Part shown: positions 29,540 through 36,760 of the stretch, one piece after another
How positions within the stretch are numbered: the first letter of the stretch is position 1
How the letters are laid out: each line of letters opens with the position of its first letter
NCBI GenBank assembly: GCA_946186505.1
Contig: CAMHNI010000037.1
Span: 1-36,760 of the forward strand
From: an uncultured Prevotellaceae bacterium
Lineage (GTDB): Bacteria > Bacteroidota > Bacteroidia > Bacteroidales > Bacteroidaceae
Direction: 5' to 3'
Length of the DNA stretch: 36,760 nt
The notes under the pieces: generated by a model
The model's input: only the letters and a program-made list of their open reading frames with translations
The model's database searches: none
What the model was told of the DNA's origin: nothing
Position numbers and translations under genes: made by a program

Positions 29540-32008
29540 ATGAGACAAACCGTTATTTATGCCGCGCTGATGCTGTCAATAGGCGCATCGGCACAAGTGA
29601 AAACCACCGTGACAGCGTTCAGCCAGACAGGTCCTTTCGCCGTCACAGCACCGTTTGCCGTTGACACCGTCGATGTCCAGGGCAAGAAGTTTGATGCCGC
29701 CGCCATGCTCTCCGCACTCCCTTTGGTGACAGAGCCCCAGGGGGTGTTCCGGGGCAGTGTGCTCCCATCGCTCGGCGATTCGAAGTCGGTGGGTGCGCTG
29801 ACGTTCTATGTCAACAATGCCGACTACGTGAAGGGCAGGATTGAGGTGAAAGGCCCCAGGCACTACAAGCTCTTCGTTGACGGCGCTGAGGCTGGCGGTG
29901 AGCTGAAGCTGGCTCCCGAGCACCACACGTTTACCGTCCGTTACCTGGCGGAACCCAACGATACCGACTCCATCAGCGTCGTGTTCGACACGCAGAGAGC
30001 CGTCGTCCCCACCACCGACAGCCGCCATCCCTATATGGTCCATGACCTGCTTGACGGCCGCCGCGTGCGTGACGTGTCGCTCTCTGCCGACGGGGCTTAC
30101 GCCGTGGTCGGTTACCAGACGACTGAGGCCGGAGGCAGCTCACGGTGGGACTACGAACTGCGTGAGGTGAAAAGCGGGCGGCTGCTGTCACGCCCCTCGA
30201 AGAGCGTGCGCTGGATGCCCGCCTCCGCCATGTGGCTTGAAGAGGAGAAAGAGCACGGGCGGCGCGTACTCTACAAGGTACGCCCGCAGAACGGCGAGCG
30301 CACCCGCTGGACGGCAGGCCTGCCGGAGGGCAGCTACACCGTCAGCCCCACCGAGGACTACCTGATAGTCACGGCTACCGAGGAAGGCCCGAAGGAGGAC
30401 GCCGGCGTCTTCGAGGTCACCGAGATGGACGACCGGCAGCCGGGATGGCGCAAGCGCAGCTACCTCGTGCGCTTCGACGTCAGGACGGGCGTCAGCCAGC
30501 GCATCACCTTCGGCTCCAAGGGTCAGTATCTGGCCGACATCAGCGCCGACGGCCGTCGGCTGCTCATAGGCTCGTCATACTCACGGCTGGCTCGTCGTCC
30601 CACGGAGGTTGGCGACTACTACATCATGGACGCCCTGACGCTGAAGGTCGATACCGTGCTGCAGTGTGAGGGCTTCCTGGGCGGGGCACAGTTCTCGCCC
30701 GACGGAAAGCAGATACTCTTCACCGGCACGCCCGAGGCCTTCAACCGCATCGGATGCCAGCTCCCTGCCGACCGCACACCCAGCATGACCGAGAACGAGC
30801 TGTTCCTCTACGACATCGCCACCCGCAAGGTGACACCCCTCACCAAGGACTTCGACCCCAACGTCGAGCGTGCCGTCTGGTCACAGGCCGACGGCCATAT
30901 CTACTTCAATGCCGAGAACCGCGACTACGTCAGCCTTTACCAGCTCAATCCCAGAACGGGGAAGATAGCCGAACTGCCCTGCAGAGGCGATGACATCTAC
31001 CGCTTCGACCTGGCTTCCAACGCCACTGCCCTGGCATGGCTTTCCTTTAAGACCATGGAGCCCGCATCGGCGTACGTCTCCAGCCAGCCGTGGGCTAAGT
31101 CTTGTGCCACCCTGTTCGACGGCAAGACCGCCCTCGGCGACGCCGAACTGGGCACCTGCCGTGACTGGAACTTCACCAACTCGAACGGCGACACCGTCTA
31201 TGGACGCCTCTACCTGCCAGCCGACTTCGACGCTGCGAAGAAGTATCCGATGATTGTCTATTACTACGGCGGCTGCTCACCCGTCTCGCGCACCTTCGAG
31301 TCGCGCTATCCCGCCCAGTACTACGCCTCACTCGGCTATGTCGTCTATATACTGCAGCCCAGCGGCGCCACCGGCTTCGGACAGGAGTGGGCCTCGCGCC
31401 ACGTCAATACCGCCGGAGGCACACCCCGTGCCGACGGCACCGTGCCCGCCGGTTCTCCGGCAGGTGACATCATCGAGGGCACACGCCGCATCTGCGCCGA
31501 GCACCCCTTCATCGACGCCGCGAAGATAGGCTGCATGGGTGCCTCCTACGGCGGTTTCATGACCATGTACCTGCAGACCGTCACTGACATCTTCGCCGCA
31601 GCCGTCTCACATGCCGGCATCGCCAACCACACCAGCTACTGGGGCGAGGGCTACTGGGGCTACAACTACAGCGAGGTGTCGATGGCCGGCAGCTACCCCT
31701 GGTCGCACCGCCAGCTCTATGTCGATCAGTCGCCGCTGTTCCGTGCCGACAAGATACACACGCCGCTGCTCCTGCTCCACGGCAATGCCGACACCAACGT
31801 GCCGCCCATCGAGAGCCTCCAGATGTTCACCGCCCTGAAACTCCTGGGACGCGACGTCGCACTCGTCGAGGTGGAAGGCGAGAACCACCACATCCTCGAC
31901 TACACCAAGCGCACACGCTGGATGCAGACCCAGATGGCCTGGTTCCAGAAATGGCTGAAGGACGACCCCACGTGGTGGGACGCCCTCTATCCGAAGAAAC
32001 ATCTGTAA
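29540..32008 (+). CDS. Secreted S9 family prolyl (dipeptidyl-peptidase IV-like) peptidase
   Basis: An 822-residue serine peptidase with a signal peptide (about 1-19, ALMLSIGASA). The N-terminal and central part (about 20-530) is a beta-propeller-like region with repeated strands. The C-terminal alpha/beta-hydrolase domain (about 550-815) has the nucleophile in GASYGGF (S669), the acid in HGNADTNVPP (D751) and the histidine in GENHHILDY (H783 or H784). The GASYGG form rather than GWSYGG places it near, but not inside, classical DPP-IV. It should release dipeptides or cut after proline in the periplasm. It is transcribed divergently from the B12 operon and is followed by the heat shock gene, whose own promoter lies between them. 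Confidence 0.9.
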   Translation: MRQTVIYAALMLSIGASAQVKTTVTAFSQTGPFAVTAPFAVDTVDVQGKKFDAAAMLSALPLVTEPQGVFRGSVLPSLGDSKSVGALTFYVNNADYVKGRIEVKGPRHYKLFVDGAEAGGELKLAPEHHTFTVRYLAEPNDTDSISVVFDTQRAVVPTTDSRHPYMVHDLLDGRRVRDVSLSADGAYAVVGYQTTEAGGSSRWDYELREVKSGRLLSRPSKSVRWMPASAMWLEEEKEHGRRVLYKVRPQNGERTRWTAGLPEGSYTVSPTEDYLIVTATEEGPKEDAGVFEVTEMDDRQPGWRKRSYLVRFDVRTGVSQRITFGSKGQYLADISADGRRLLIGSSYSRLARRPTEVGDYYIMDALTLKVDTVLQCEGFLGGAQFSPDGKQILFTGTPEAFNRIGCQLPADRTPSMTENELFLYDIATRKVTPLTKDFDPNVERAVWSQADGHIYFNAENRDYVSLYQLNPRTGKIAELPCRGDDIYRFDLASNATALAWLSFKTMEPASAYVSSQPWAKSCATLFDGKTALGDAELGTCRDWNFTNSNGDTVYGRLYLPADFDAAKKYPMIVYYYGGCSPVSRTFESRYPAQYYASLGYVVYILQPSGATGFGQEWASRHVNTAGGTPRADGTVPAGSPAGDIIEGTRRICAEHPFIDAAKIGCMGASYGGFMTMYLQTVTDIFAAAVSHAGIANHTSYWGEGYWGYNYSEVSMAGSYPWSHRQLYVDQSPLFRADKIHTPLLLLHGNADTNVPPIESLQMFTALKLLGRDVALVEVEGENHHILDYTKRTRWMQTQMAWFQKWLKDDPTWWDALYPKKHL

Positions 32009-32024
32009 GGGGACGGGGACAAAC

Positions 32025-32058
32025 TGTCAGGATGTCATTGTAACATGTCAATATGTCA
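32025..32058 (+). promoter_or_regulatory. Four phased TGTCA sites
   Basis: TGTCA occurs at 32025, 32033, 32046 and 32054: two pairs, each 8 bases apart, with the pairs 21 bases (two helical turns) apart. They lie directly upstream of the sigma-54-like promoter and may bind its activator or another regulator. Confidence 0.55.
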
Positions 32059-32071
32059 GCCCTTCGCGGCT

Positions 32072-32087
32072 CGGCACGCTTCTTGCA
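32072..32087 (+). promoter_or_regulatory. Sigma-54-type (-24/-12) promoter of hsp20
   Basis: CGGCACG, four bases, then TTGCA matches the TGGCACG-N4-TTGCA consensus except for the first base. The GG (32073-32074) and GC (32085-32086) are separated by exactly 10 bases. The predicted start is near 32098, giving a leader of about 94 bases. Confidence 0.62.
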
Positions 32088-32177
32088 TCTTACTCAGCGA
32101 AAGCCCGAAGCAACCGTAAAGGTGCAGGGGCAATCAAGCGTAAAAAAAACAAGTTAAACAATTAAAACCATAGAATT

Positions 32178-32184
32178 AGGAGGT
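32178..32184 (+). promoter_or_regulatory. Strong Shine-Dalgarno sequence before hsp20
   Basis: AGGAGGT lies 7 bases before ATG 32192. Such a full match is rare in this phylum and in this window. It decides the start at 32192 rather than TTG 32186. Confidence 0.75.
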
Positions 32185-32191
32185 ATTGATT

Positions 32192-32614
32192 ATGTTACCA
32201 ATGATGTTTAAGAACACGTGGTTCCCCACAGTATTTGACGAGTTTATCAACAGCGACTTCACACCGCGGCCCAGCGTCACCGCTCCGGCAGTAAACGTCA
32301 AGGAGGATGAGAAAAGCTACACGATGGAACTGGCCGTACCCGGCATCAAGAAGGAATATTGCCGCATCAAGCTCAACGAGGAGGGCAACCTCTCGATAGC
32401 CATCGAGAACAAGATGGAGCACAAGGAGGAGGACAAGAAGCAGCACTACCTGCGCCGGGAGTTCTCATACACCAACTACCAGCAGAACTACTCGCTGCCC
32501 GAGGACGTGGTGAAGGACCAGATTACGGCACGTGTCGAGAACGGCATCCTCACCGTCGTACTGCCCAAGCAGCAGCAGGAGGCCAAGGTCTCGAAGAGCA
32601 TCGAGATTGCCTAA
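32192..32614 (+). CDS. Small heat shock protein, Hsp20/alpha-crystallin
   Basis: A 140-residue protein with an alpha-crystallin domain from about residue 30 to 128 (PAVNVKEDEKSYTMELAVPG; EFSYTNYQQNYSLPEDV; the conserved A-x-x-x-n-G-I-L motif as ARVENGILTVVLPK) and a C-terminal tail with KSIEI, an I-x-I-like anchor. It is an ATP-independent chaperone that holds unfolding proteins in large cytoplasmic oligomers. The N-terminus (MLPMMFKNTWFPTVFDEF) is short and aromatic, as usual. It has its own sigma-54-like promoter, an unusually good Shine-Dalgarno sequence and a strong terminator, so it is a single-gene unit built for high induced expression. Confidence 0.93.
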   Translation: MLPMMFKNTWFPTVFDEFINSDFTPRPSVTAPAVNVKEDEKSYTMELAVPGIKKEYCRIKLNEEGNLSIAIENKMEHKEEDKKQHYLRREFSYTNYQQNYSLPEDVVKDQITARVENGILTVVLPKQQQEAKVSKSIEIA

Positions 32615-32690
32615 AAACGTAAAAACACTAAACTCATTTGTCATTATCTCCCGCTTCCGCAGTAAACACTGCAGAAGCGGGAGATTTTTT
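32612..32690 (+). repeat. Left copy of the convergent 3'-end inverted repeat
   Basis: Beginning with the hsp20 stop codon, about 79 bases match, in inverted orientation, bases 32991-32911 that begin with the stop codon of the Dcu gene. Shared blocks in order are TAAAAA, GTAAAAA, CACTAAA, TCATTTGTCAT and the CCCGCTTCCGCA...TGCAGAAGCGGG hairpin, then a T run. Confidence 0.85.
32646..32690 (+). terminator. Terminator of hsp20
   Basis: ATCTCCCGCTTCCGCAGT (32646-32663) pairs with ACTGCAGAAGCGGGAGAT (32668-32685), one mismatch, 4-base loop, followed by TTTTT. Confidence 0.9.
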
Positions 32691-32896
32691 CAGTGATTCA
32701 ACTTTCCTGCTTTTTCATTTTTTTGAACGCCCTGTATAAACTGAATTTGCTCAAGTTCATCAGGGTGGGAAACTTTGGTTAGTAAACAGAGTCCCATCTT
32801 CTCAACCACTCCGGCGTCAATAGGCCCGAGACCCATGCAGTTGGTAGTCGAGATGGCCGTCCCCGTATTTCGACGATGACGCGCTGCGTAAAAGTA
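32690..32896 (-). other. Open frame between the two inverted repeats, no clear start
   Basis: On the minus strand 68 codons are open from 32896 (after TAA at 32899-32897) to TGA at 32692-32690. The translation reads sensibly (GTAISTTNCMGLGPIDAG, then EKMGLCLLTKVSHPDEL), but no ATG occurs before codon 22. The bases between the terminators otherwise show nothing. It may be a truncated gene remnant, a leader-like peptide or chance. Confidence 0.22.
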
Positions 32897-32910
32897 TTAT
32901 TACTTTAACG

Positions 32911-32991
32911 GAAAAAACGCCCGCTTCTGCAGTATCTATTGCGGAAGCGGGTGTTTTTATGACAAATGACTTTAGTGTTTTTTACTTTTTA
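32911..32991 (-). repeat. Right copy of the convergent 3'-end inverted repeat
   Basis: Read on the minus strand from the Dcu gene's stop codon, this is the partner of 32612-32690. Differences between the copies are mainly single-base changes and small changes before the hairpin stem. Confidence 0.85.
32912..32957 (-). terminator. Bidirectional terminator of the Dcu gene
   Basis: CCCGCTTCTGCA (32920-32931) pairs with TGCGGAAGCGGG (32940-32951), one G-T pair, 8-base loop. On the minus strand it is followed by a run of six T (complement of 32912-32917); T5 on the plus side makes it usable in both directions. Confidence 0.85.
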
Positions 32992-34437
32992 GGTAAAGAG
33001 CATGGACAGCAGATAGGCCACGATGGTGGAGGTGAAAACACAGATGAGACCGGGCATCATGAACGAGTGGTTCAACAGGTACTTGCCGATGACGGTGGTA
33101 CCCGAGCGGTCGAAGTTGACGGTGGCGATGTCGCTGGGATAGTTGGGGATGAAGAAGTAGCCATAGACCGAGGGCAGCACACCGAGCAGCACGGGGCCCT
33201 CGATGCCCAGCTTATAGGCCAAGGGCAGCATGGCCACGACGACGGCTCCCTGAGAGTTGATGAGCACGGAGACGAGGAAGAAGACAATGGCTATGGACCA
33301 GGGGTACTCCTTGACGATGTCCTCGAGCATGACCTGAATCTCGGCCATGTAGTTTGAGAAATAGGTATCAGCCAGCCAGGCGATGCCGTAGATGGCGACG
33401 ACGGCCACCATGCCCGACTGCCAGACGGGACCGGCGACGGCCTTCTTGGGCTTGGCCTTGCAGAAGATAATCATGAGGGCGGCTGCGGAAATCATGACAA
33501 TCTGGATGACGAGGTTCATCTTCAGATCGACCATGCCCTTCTCGGTGAATCCCTCGGCCACGACACCGGCCTTGGCCAGTTCCTGGGCCGTGATGGTGAC
33601 ACCGCTGACAAGCGTCATGTCACCGGCACCCTTGACGGCTTTTACCGTGCTGTAGGAAGGCAGCAGTTCGGGCACGGCGGCAAAGATGACGATGACAACC
33701 AGGGCGGCAAGGAAGATGAACACGGCGTTCTTGGCCGACTGCGGTATATCCTTGTCGAGGGTGGTGGCGGTGGAGCCGTAGATGTATTTGTACTGCTCGG
33801 GGTCTTGCAGCTTCTTCTGGAACTGCGGGTCCTTGTCGAGGTCCAGACCACGATGGTAGGAGGCGGCGGCAGCGGCCATCAGTCCGCAGAGGCAGGCGGG
33901 GATGGAGACCATCAGTACGCGGGGTATGGTGATGTCGAAGTGGTTGGCATTGGAGATGGTGACGAAGGCCACGACGGCGGCGGCGATGGGCGAGCAGGTG
34001 ATGCCTACCTGCGAGGCGATGGAGGCCACACCGCAGGGGCGCTCGGGACGGATGCCCTTCTTCAAGGCGATGTCGCAGATGATGGGCATAAGGGTATAGA
34101 CCACGTGGCCCGTACCGACGAGCACGGTCAGGAAGAACGTGCAGAGGGGTGCGAGGAAGGTGATGCGGTCGGGATGCTTGCGCAGCAGCCGCTCGGCTAT
34201 CTGTATGAGCCAGTCCATGCCGCCGGAGGCTTGCATGATGCCGGCGCAGGTGACGGCGGCGATGATGATGTAGATGACGTCGGTAGGCGGTGTGCCGGGC
34301 TTGAGACCGAAACCGAAGACGAGCAGTGCCAAACCGATGCCCGAAATGGCACCGAGGGCCAGCGAACCGTAGCGCGAGCCCACCCAGAGTGCACCGAGGA
34401 CGATGCACAGCTGGAGAATCATTGTAAAGGTAATCAT
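32989..34437 (-). CDS. dcuB: Anaerobic C4-dicarboxylate transporter, Dcu family
   Basis: A 482-residue membrane protein with about ten to twelve hydrophobic segments and DcuA/DcuB-type signatures (AGIMQASGGMDWLIQIAERLL; FLTVLVGTGHVVYTLMPII; RPERPCGVASIASQVGITCS; SSPIAA-like CSPIAAAVVAF). It exchanges fumarate, malate or aspartate for succinate in the cytoplasmic membrane, which suits a fermenter that makes succinate. A hydrophilic loop at about residues 205-225 and a region around 255-305 are longer than I expect for the family. It starts 25 bases after the esterase gene on the same strand, so they may share a transcript. The symbol is by family; DcuA cannot be excluded. Confidence 0.88.
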   Translation of the reverse strand: MITFTMILQLCIVLGALWVGSRYGSLALGAISGIGLALLVFGFGLKPGTPPTDVIYIIIAAVTCAGIMQASGGMDWLIQIAERLLRKHPDRITFLAPLCTFFLTVLVGTGHVVYTLMPIICDIALKKGIRPERPCGVASIASQVGITCSPIAAAVVAFVTISNANHFDITIPRVLMVSIPACLCGLMAAAAASYHRGLDLDKDPQFQKKLQDPEQYKYIYGSTATTLDKDIPQSAKNAVFIFLAALVVIVIFAAVPELLPSYSTVKAVKGAGDMTLVSGVTITAQELAKAGVVAEGFTEKGMVDLKMNLVIQIVMISAAALMIIFCKAKPKKAVAGPVWQSGMVAVVAIYGIAWLADTYFSNYMAEIQVMLEDIVKEYPWSIAIVFFLVSVLINSQGAVVVAMLPLAYKLGIEGPVLLGVLPSVYGYFFIPNYPSDIATVNFDRSGTTVIGKYLLNHSFMMPGLICVFTSTIVAYLLSMLFT

Positions 34438-34462
34438 AGTAATAATATGGTTTTGAGGTAAG

Positions 34463-36160
34463 TTATTTCTTCTTCAGGTACCGGGCCAGCTGGGAGTTGT
34501 TGGCCTTGAGCCCCTTGGCCATGGACTGGGCGTTCATCTGGGCACCGAGCTTCGACGTGTGGGTGTGGTCCTTCTTGAAGTACTTCGCGCCTGCCTTCGC
34601 CTTCAGACCGGCGATGACGGCCTGGGCTTTTTCCTTGTCAGCGGGTAAACCGCTGACGGCGAACTTCTTGTCGAGGAAGTCGGCGCTGATGTTGTGCATA
34701 TCGACGAACTCGACGCCCGTCTCCTCGACCACCTCGCGGTACCAGCGGCCGTAGGAGCTGTCGCGGCGCTCGACCTTGCCGCCGGGCCACTCGTTGCGGG
34801 GCGTCAGCGAGACGAGGATGGGTGTGGCCCCCCGCTCACGGCAGTCGTCAATCATCTTCTTCAGGTACCAGCCGAAGCTATAGACCACCTCGTACGTGCC
34901 GTTGTCCAGACGATAGACGTGGAGCGTGTCCTGGCTGCCGGGGATGACGCCGCGGGCTTTCTGGTCGGTGATGGGACAGATGTCGTTATGGCCGAACTGT
35001 ATGGTGACGAAGTCGCCGGGCTGGAGGGCCTGATAGACGGCATCCCACAGTCCCTCGCGGATGAACGAGCGCGTAGAGCGGCCTGCACGGGCGGCGTTGA
35101 CCAGCTGTATCTTGCTCTCGTCGAACACGGTGGCGGCCTGCGAGGCCCAGCCCCACATGCCGTCGTCGTCCTTGTCGGCGTTCTTCACCGTGGAGTCGCC
35201 GGTAAAGAACACCACGGGCTTGCCGCTGAGGCGGTCCACGTTCCAGGTGGTCTTTTGGGGTGTGGGCATGAACTTCAGGAGTGCCTTCAGATGCGGGTCA
35301 TGGCTCTGCACGATTCCCAGATAGGCGCTGTGGGCGTTCATCTCGGCGCCGAACTTCGAGGTGTGTATCTTGTCGCCCAGGAAGTGGTAGTCCACCTTCC
35401 AGCGGCTGAAGGCGTCGAGCTTGCGGCCGCTGATGTCGTTGAGGTCGATGAAGGGCACGCCCTCGGTGGCGGCGACATAGGCTGCCCACTCCGTCTGGGG
35501 CTTGCGCACGATACGGCCCTTGTCGTCGTAGGCATTGCGGGGCGTGAGCGACATCAGGATGGGGTTGGCACCCTTGGCGCGAATCTCGCGGACGTACTTG
35601 CGCAGGTAGCGTCCGTAGCTATAGACGGTGTCCTGCCGCTGGGTGCGCTGGTTGAAACCGATATAGCAGGTGTCCATATCGACGCCGGGGATGACGGCGC
35701 GGGCCCGACGCTGGTCGAAGAACTCGCCGTTGTCGTTGTGGCCTATCGAGACGATGACCCAGTCGCCGGGCTTCAGCGCATCACGGACGGCGGGCCACAG
35801 GTCGGTATAGAACGTGCGGGTGGACATGCCGCCCAGGGCCTGGTTCTCGACGGTCATCTTCTCGGGGTCGAAATACTGTTGGAAGTAGTAGCCCCAGCCC
35901 CATTGGCCGTTGTTGCCGTTGCCGAGGGTGCCGTTGCGCATGGTGGAGTTGCCGACGAGGAACATCACGGGGTTCGTGCCCTTGCGTGTAGAGCCGGGCT
36001 TGGGGCGTGACATGAGGGCCTTGGCTATGGAGTCGGGTGTGTTATCCACGACCTTGTTCACGTCTTCTATGGGATCGGGCAGGTTGTCAAAACCCTGTGC
36101 CGCGCTGTTCAATGTCAGTGCGGCAAGGGCAATAGTCAGCAGTTTTCTTCTTGTTGTCAT
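34463..36160 (-). CDS. Secreted tandem SGNH esterase (rhamnogalacturonan acetylesterase-like)
   Basis: A 565-residue protein with a signal peptide (about 1-21, [11 protein letters not shown]) and two SGNH/GDSL hydrolase domains of the CE12 type. Domain 1 (about 64-270) has VGNSTMRNG (S72), the GHNDNGE block and [15 protein letters not shown]. Domain 2 (about 310-560) has [19 protein letters not shown] and [15 protein letters not shown]. Both keep the serine, the GHND block and the D..H pair, so both look catalytic, although domain 1 has GNS instead of GDS. CE12 enzymes remove acetyl groups from pectin rhamnogalacturonan. The substrate is inferred from family; no other polysaccharide-utilisation genes are in the window. 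Confidence 0.88.
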   Translation of the reverse strand: MTTRRKLLTIALAALTLNSAAQGFDNLPDPIEDVNKVVDNTPDSIAKALMSRPKPGSTRKGTNPVMFLVGNSTMRNGTLGNGNNGQWGWGYYFQQYFDPEKMTVENQALGGMSTRTFYTDLWPAVRDALKPGDWVIVSIGHNDNGEFFDQRRARAVIPGVDMDTCYIGFNQRTQRQDTVYSYGRYLRKYVREIRAKGANPILMSLTPRNAYDDKGRIVRKPQTEWAAYVAATEGVPFIDLNDISGRKLDAFSRWKVDYHFLGDKIHTSKFGAEMNAHSAYLGIVQSHDPHLKALLKFMPTPQKTTWNVDRLSGKPVVFFTGDSTVKNADKDDDGMWGWASQAATVFDESKIQLVNAARAGRSTRSFIREGLWDAVYQALQPGDFVTIQFGHNDICPITDQKARGVIPGSQDTLHVYRLDNGTYEVVYSFGWYLKKMIDDCRERGATPILVSLTPRNEWPGGKVERRDSSYGRWYREVVEETGVEFVDMHNISADFLDKKFAVSGLPADKEKAQAVIAGLKAKAGAKYFKKDHTHTSKLGAQMNAQSMAKGLKANNSQLARYLKKK

Positions 36161-36181
36161 AAGCAGTACGTTTTGTTTTTT

Positions 36182-36201
36182 CGGAGGGGGCGGGGGTGGG
36201 G
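36182..36201. repeat. G-run in the esterase leader
   Basis: Three runs of four or five G separated by single bases lie between the esterase start and its promoter. On the esterase transcript this is a C-rich stretch; the plus strand could form a weak two-layer G-quadruplex. Confidence 0.4.
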
Positions 36202-36253
36202 TCTGTATCTGTTATTACTCACCTCTGCTTTCGTGGTTTCGAAAAGTTTGCTG

Positions 36254-36261
36254 CAAAGATA
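36254..36261 (-). promoter_or_regulatory. -7 element for the esterase gene
   Basis: On the minus strand TATCTTTG lies about 94 bases before ATG 36160, giving a fairly long leader. The -33 box is weak (TTG about 17 bases upstream). Confidence 0.5.
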
Positions 36262-36325
36262 CGAAAAAATCTGTAATACAATACCATAAAATATGTTTTT
36301 TTTCACAGACATATTTGCCAAAAAG

Positions 36326-36357
36326 TTTGGCTGTTACGGGGATAATCAGTACCTTTG
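36326..36357 (+). promoter_or_regulatory. Promoter of fhs
   Basis: TTTG (36326-36329), a 20-base spacer and TACCTTTG (36350-36357) match the consensus exactly. The start codon is 26 bases downstream. Confidence 0.85.
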
Positions 36358-36383
36358 CGCCGTCAAACCTGAAACTGGAGAAA

Positions 36384-36760
36384 ATGAAGACAGACATACA
36401 GATAGCACGGGAATGTGAACTGAAGCACATTCAGGAGATAGCAGAACAGATAGAAATACCAGCCGACAAGATTGAGCCCTACGGACGATTCATGGCGAAG
36501 GTGCCCATCAGCCTGATAGACGAGCAGCGGGTGCGCAAGAGCCGTCTCATCCTGGTGACGGCCATCAGCCCCACAAAGGCGGGCATCGGTAAGACCACCG
36601 TCAGCATAGGCCTGACGCTGGGACTGAACAAGATTGGCAAGCGGGCCGTGGTGGCCCTGCGCGAGCCGTCGTTGGGTCCCTGCTTCGGCATGAAGGGCGG
36701 CGCTGCCGGCGGCGGCTATGCCCAGGTGCTGCCGATGGAGAAGATCAACCTGCACTTCAC
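36384..36760 (+). CDS. fhs: Formate-tetrahydrofolate ligase, N-terminal part
   Basis: The window ends inside this gene; 125 complete codons are present. The N-terminus [20 protein letters not shown], the P-loop-like [19 protein letters not shown] and the [20 protein letters not shown] segment with [15 protein letters not shown] are diagnostic for Fhs. The enzyme joins formate to tetrahydrofolate with ATP in the cytoplasm, feeding one-carbon metabolism. The usual P-loop is TPAGEGKTT; here it reads TKAGIGKTT, a conservative variant that keeps GKTT. ATG 36384 follows a strong promoter and an A-rich leader. It is transcribed divergently from the esterase gene. Confidence 0.94.
   Translation, partial: MKTDIQIARECELKHIQEIAEQIEIPADKIEPYGRFMAKVPISLIDEQRVRKSRLILVTAISPTKAGIGKTTVSIGLTLGLNKIGKRAVVALREPSLGPCFGMKGGAAGGGYAQVLPMEKINLHF

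Noticed and set aside
34694..36010. 438-codon plus-strand open frame opposite the esterase
   Set aside because: Antisense shadow with no family signature, while the minus-strand protein has a signal peptide and two SGNH motif sets.

Overview
The window looks like chromosome from a member of the Bacteroidales, most likely a Prevotella/Segatella-type gut or rumen anaerobe. The reasons are: nearly every intergenic start region carries the Bacteroidetes -7 element TAnnTTTG, several with TTTG 19-20 bases upstream; Shine-Dalgarno sequences are mostly absent; coding DNA is fairly GC-rich against AT-rich gaps; and the gene content fits (DUF5687 exporter, fused anaerobic B12 enzymes, secreted M16/M3/S9 peptidases, Dcu transporter, tandem SGNH esterase). 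No rRNA, tRNA, CRISPR array, complete insertion sequence or prophage was seen.

Layout. 1-985 is an AT-rich, repeat-laden non-coding stretch with promoter-like motifs. 986-7992 is a seven-gene co-directional block: TMEM43-like membrane protein, secreted protein, membrane-anchored AAA+ ATPase, secreted protein, DUF5687-type ABC permease, ABC ATPase, secreted protein. 8012-8428 is an orphan nuclease-toxin-like fragment. 8649-12918 holds etfB, etfA, a small four-helix-bundle gene and an acyl-CoA dehydrogenase, ended by a clear terminator. A CDF metal exporter (13030-13947) meets tail-to-tail a minus-strand pair, guanine deaminase plus a large PEP/pyruvate-binding protein with receiver-like domains. 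17567-24080 holds secreted M16 and M3 peptidases and an O-acetylhomoserine sulfhydrylase. 24102-29395 (minus) encodes three bifunctional fusion proteins covering consecutive steps of anaerobic corrin synthesis, with an L-rhamnose-mutarotase-like gene coupled to one of them. 29540-32008 is a DPP-IV-like peptidase, followed by a small heat shock protein with a sigma-54-like promoter. A C4-dicarboxylate transporter and a tandem SGNH esterase lie on the minus strand, and the window ends inside fhs.

No single new multi-gene system can be claimed with confidence. The most unusual signals are sequence structures: (i) inverted copies of about 80 bases starting at the stop codons of two unrelated convergent genes (hsp20 and dcu) and bracketing an open frame; (ii) purine-tract / cargo / pyrimidine-tract brackets in the etf operon, one enclosing the four-helix-bundle gene; (iii) a 17-unit ACGNNA hexamer tract that almost exactly fills one intergenic gap and has relatives inside a coding region; (iv) in-frame palindromic or low-complexity insertions in housekeeping genes; (v) a sigma-54-type promoter with helically phased TGTCA pairs before hsp20. 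The seven-gene TMEM43/AAA+/ABC block is the best candidate for an undescribed functional module. All calls come from reading the sequence by eye; no searches were run.
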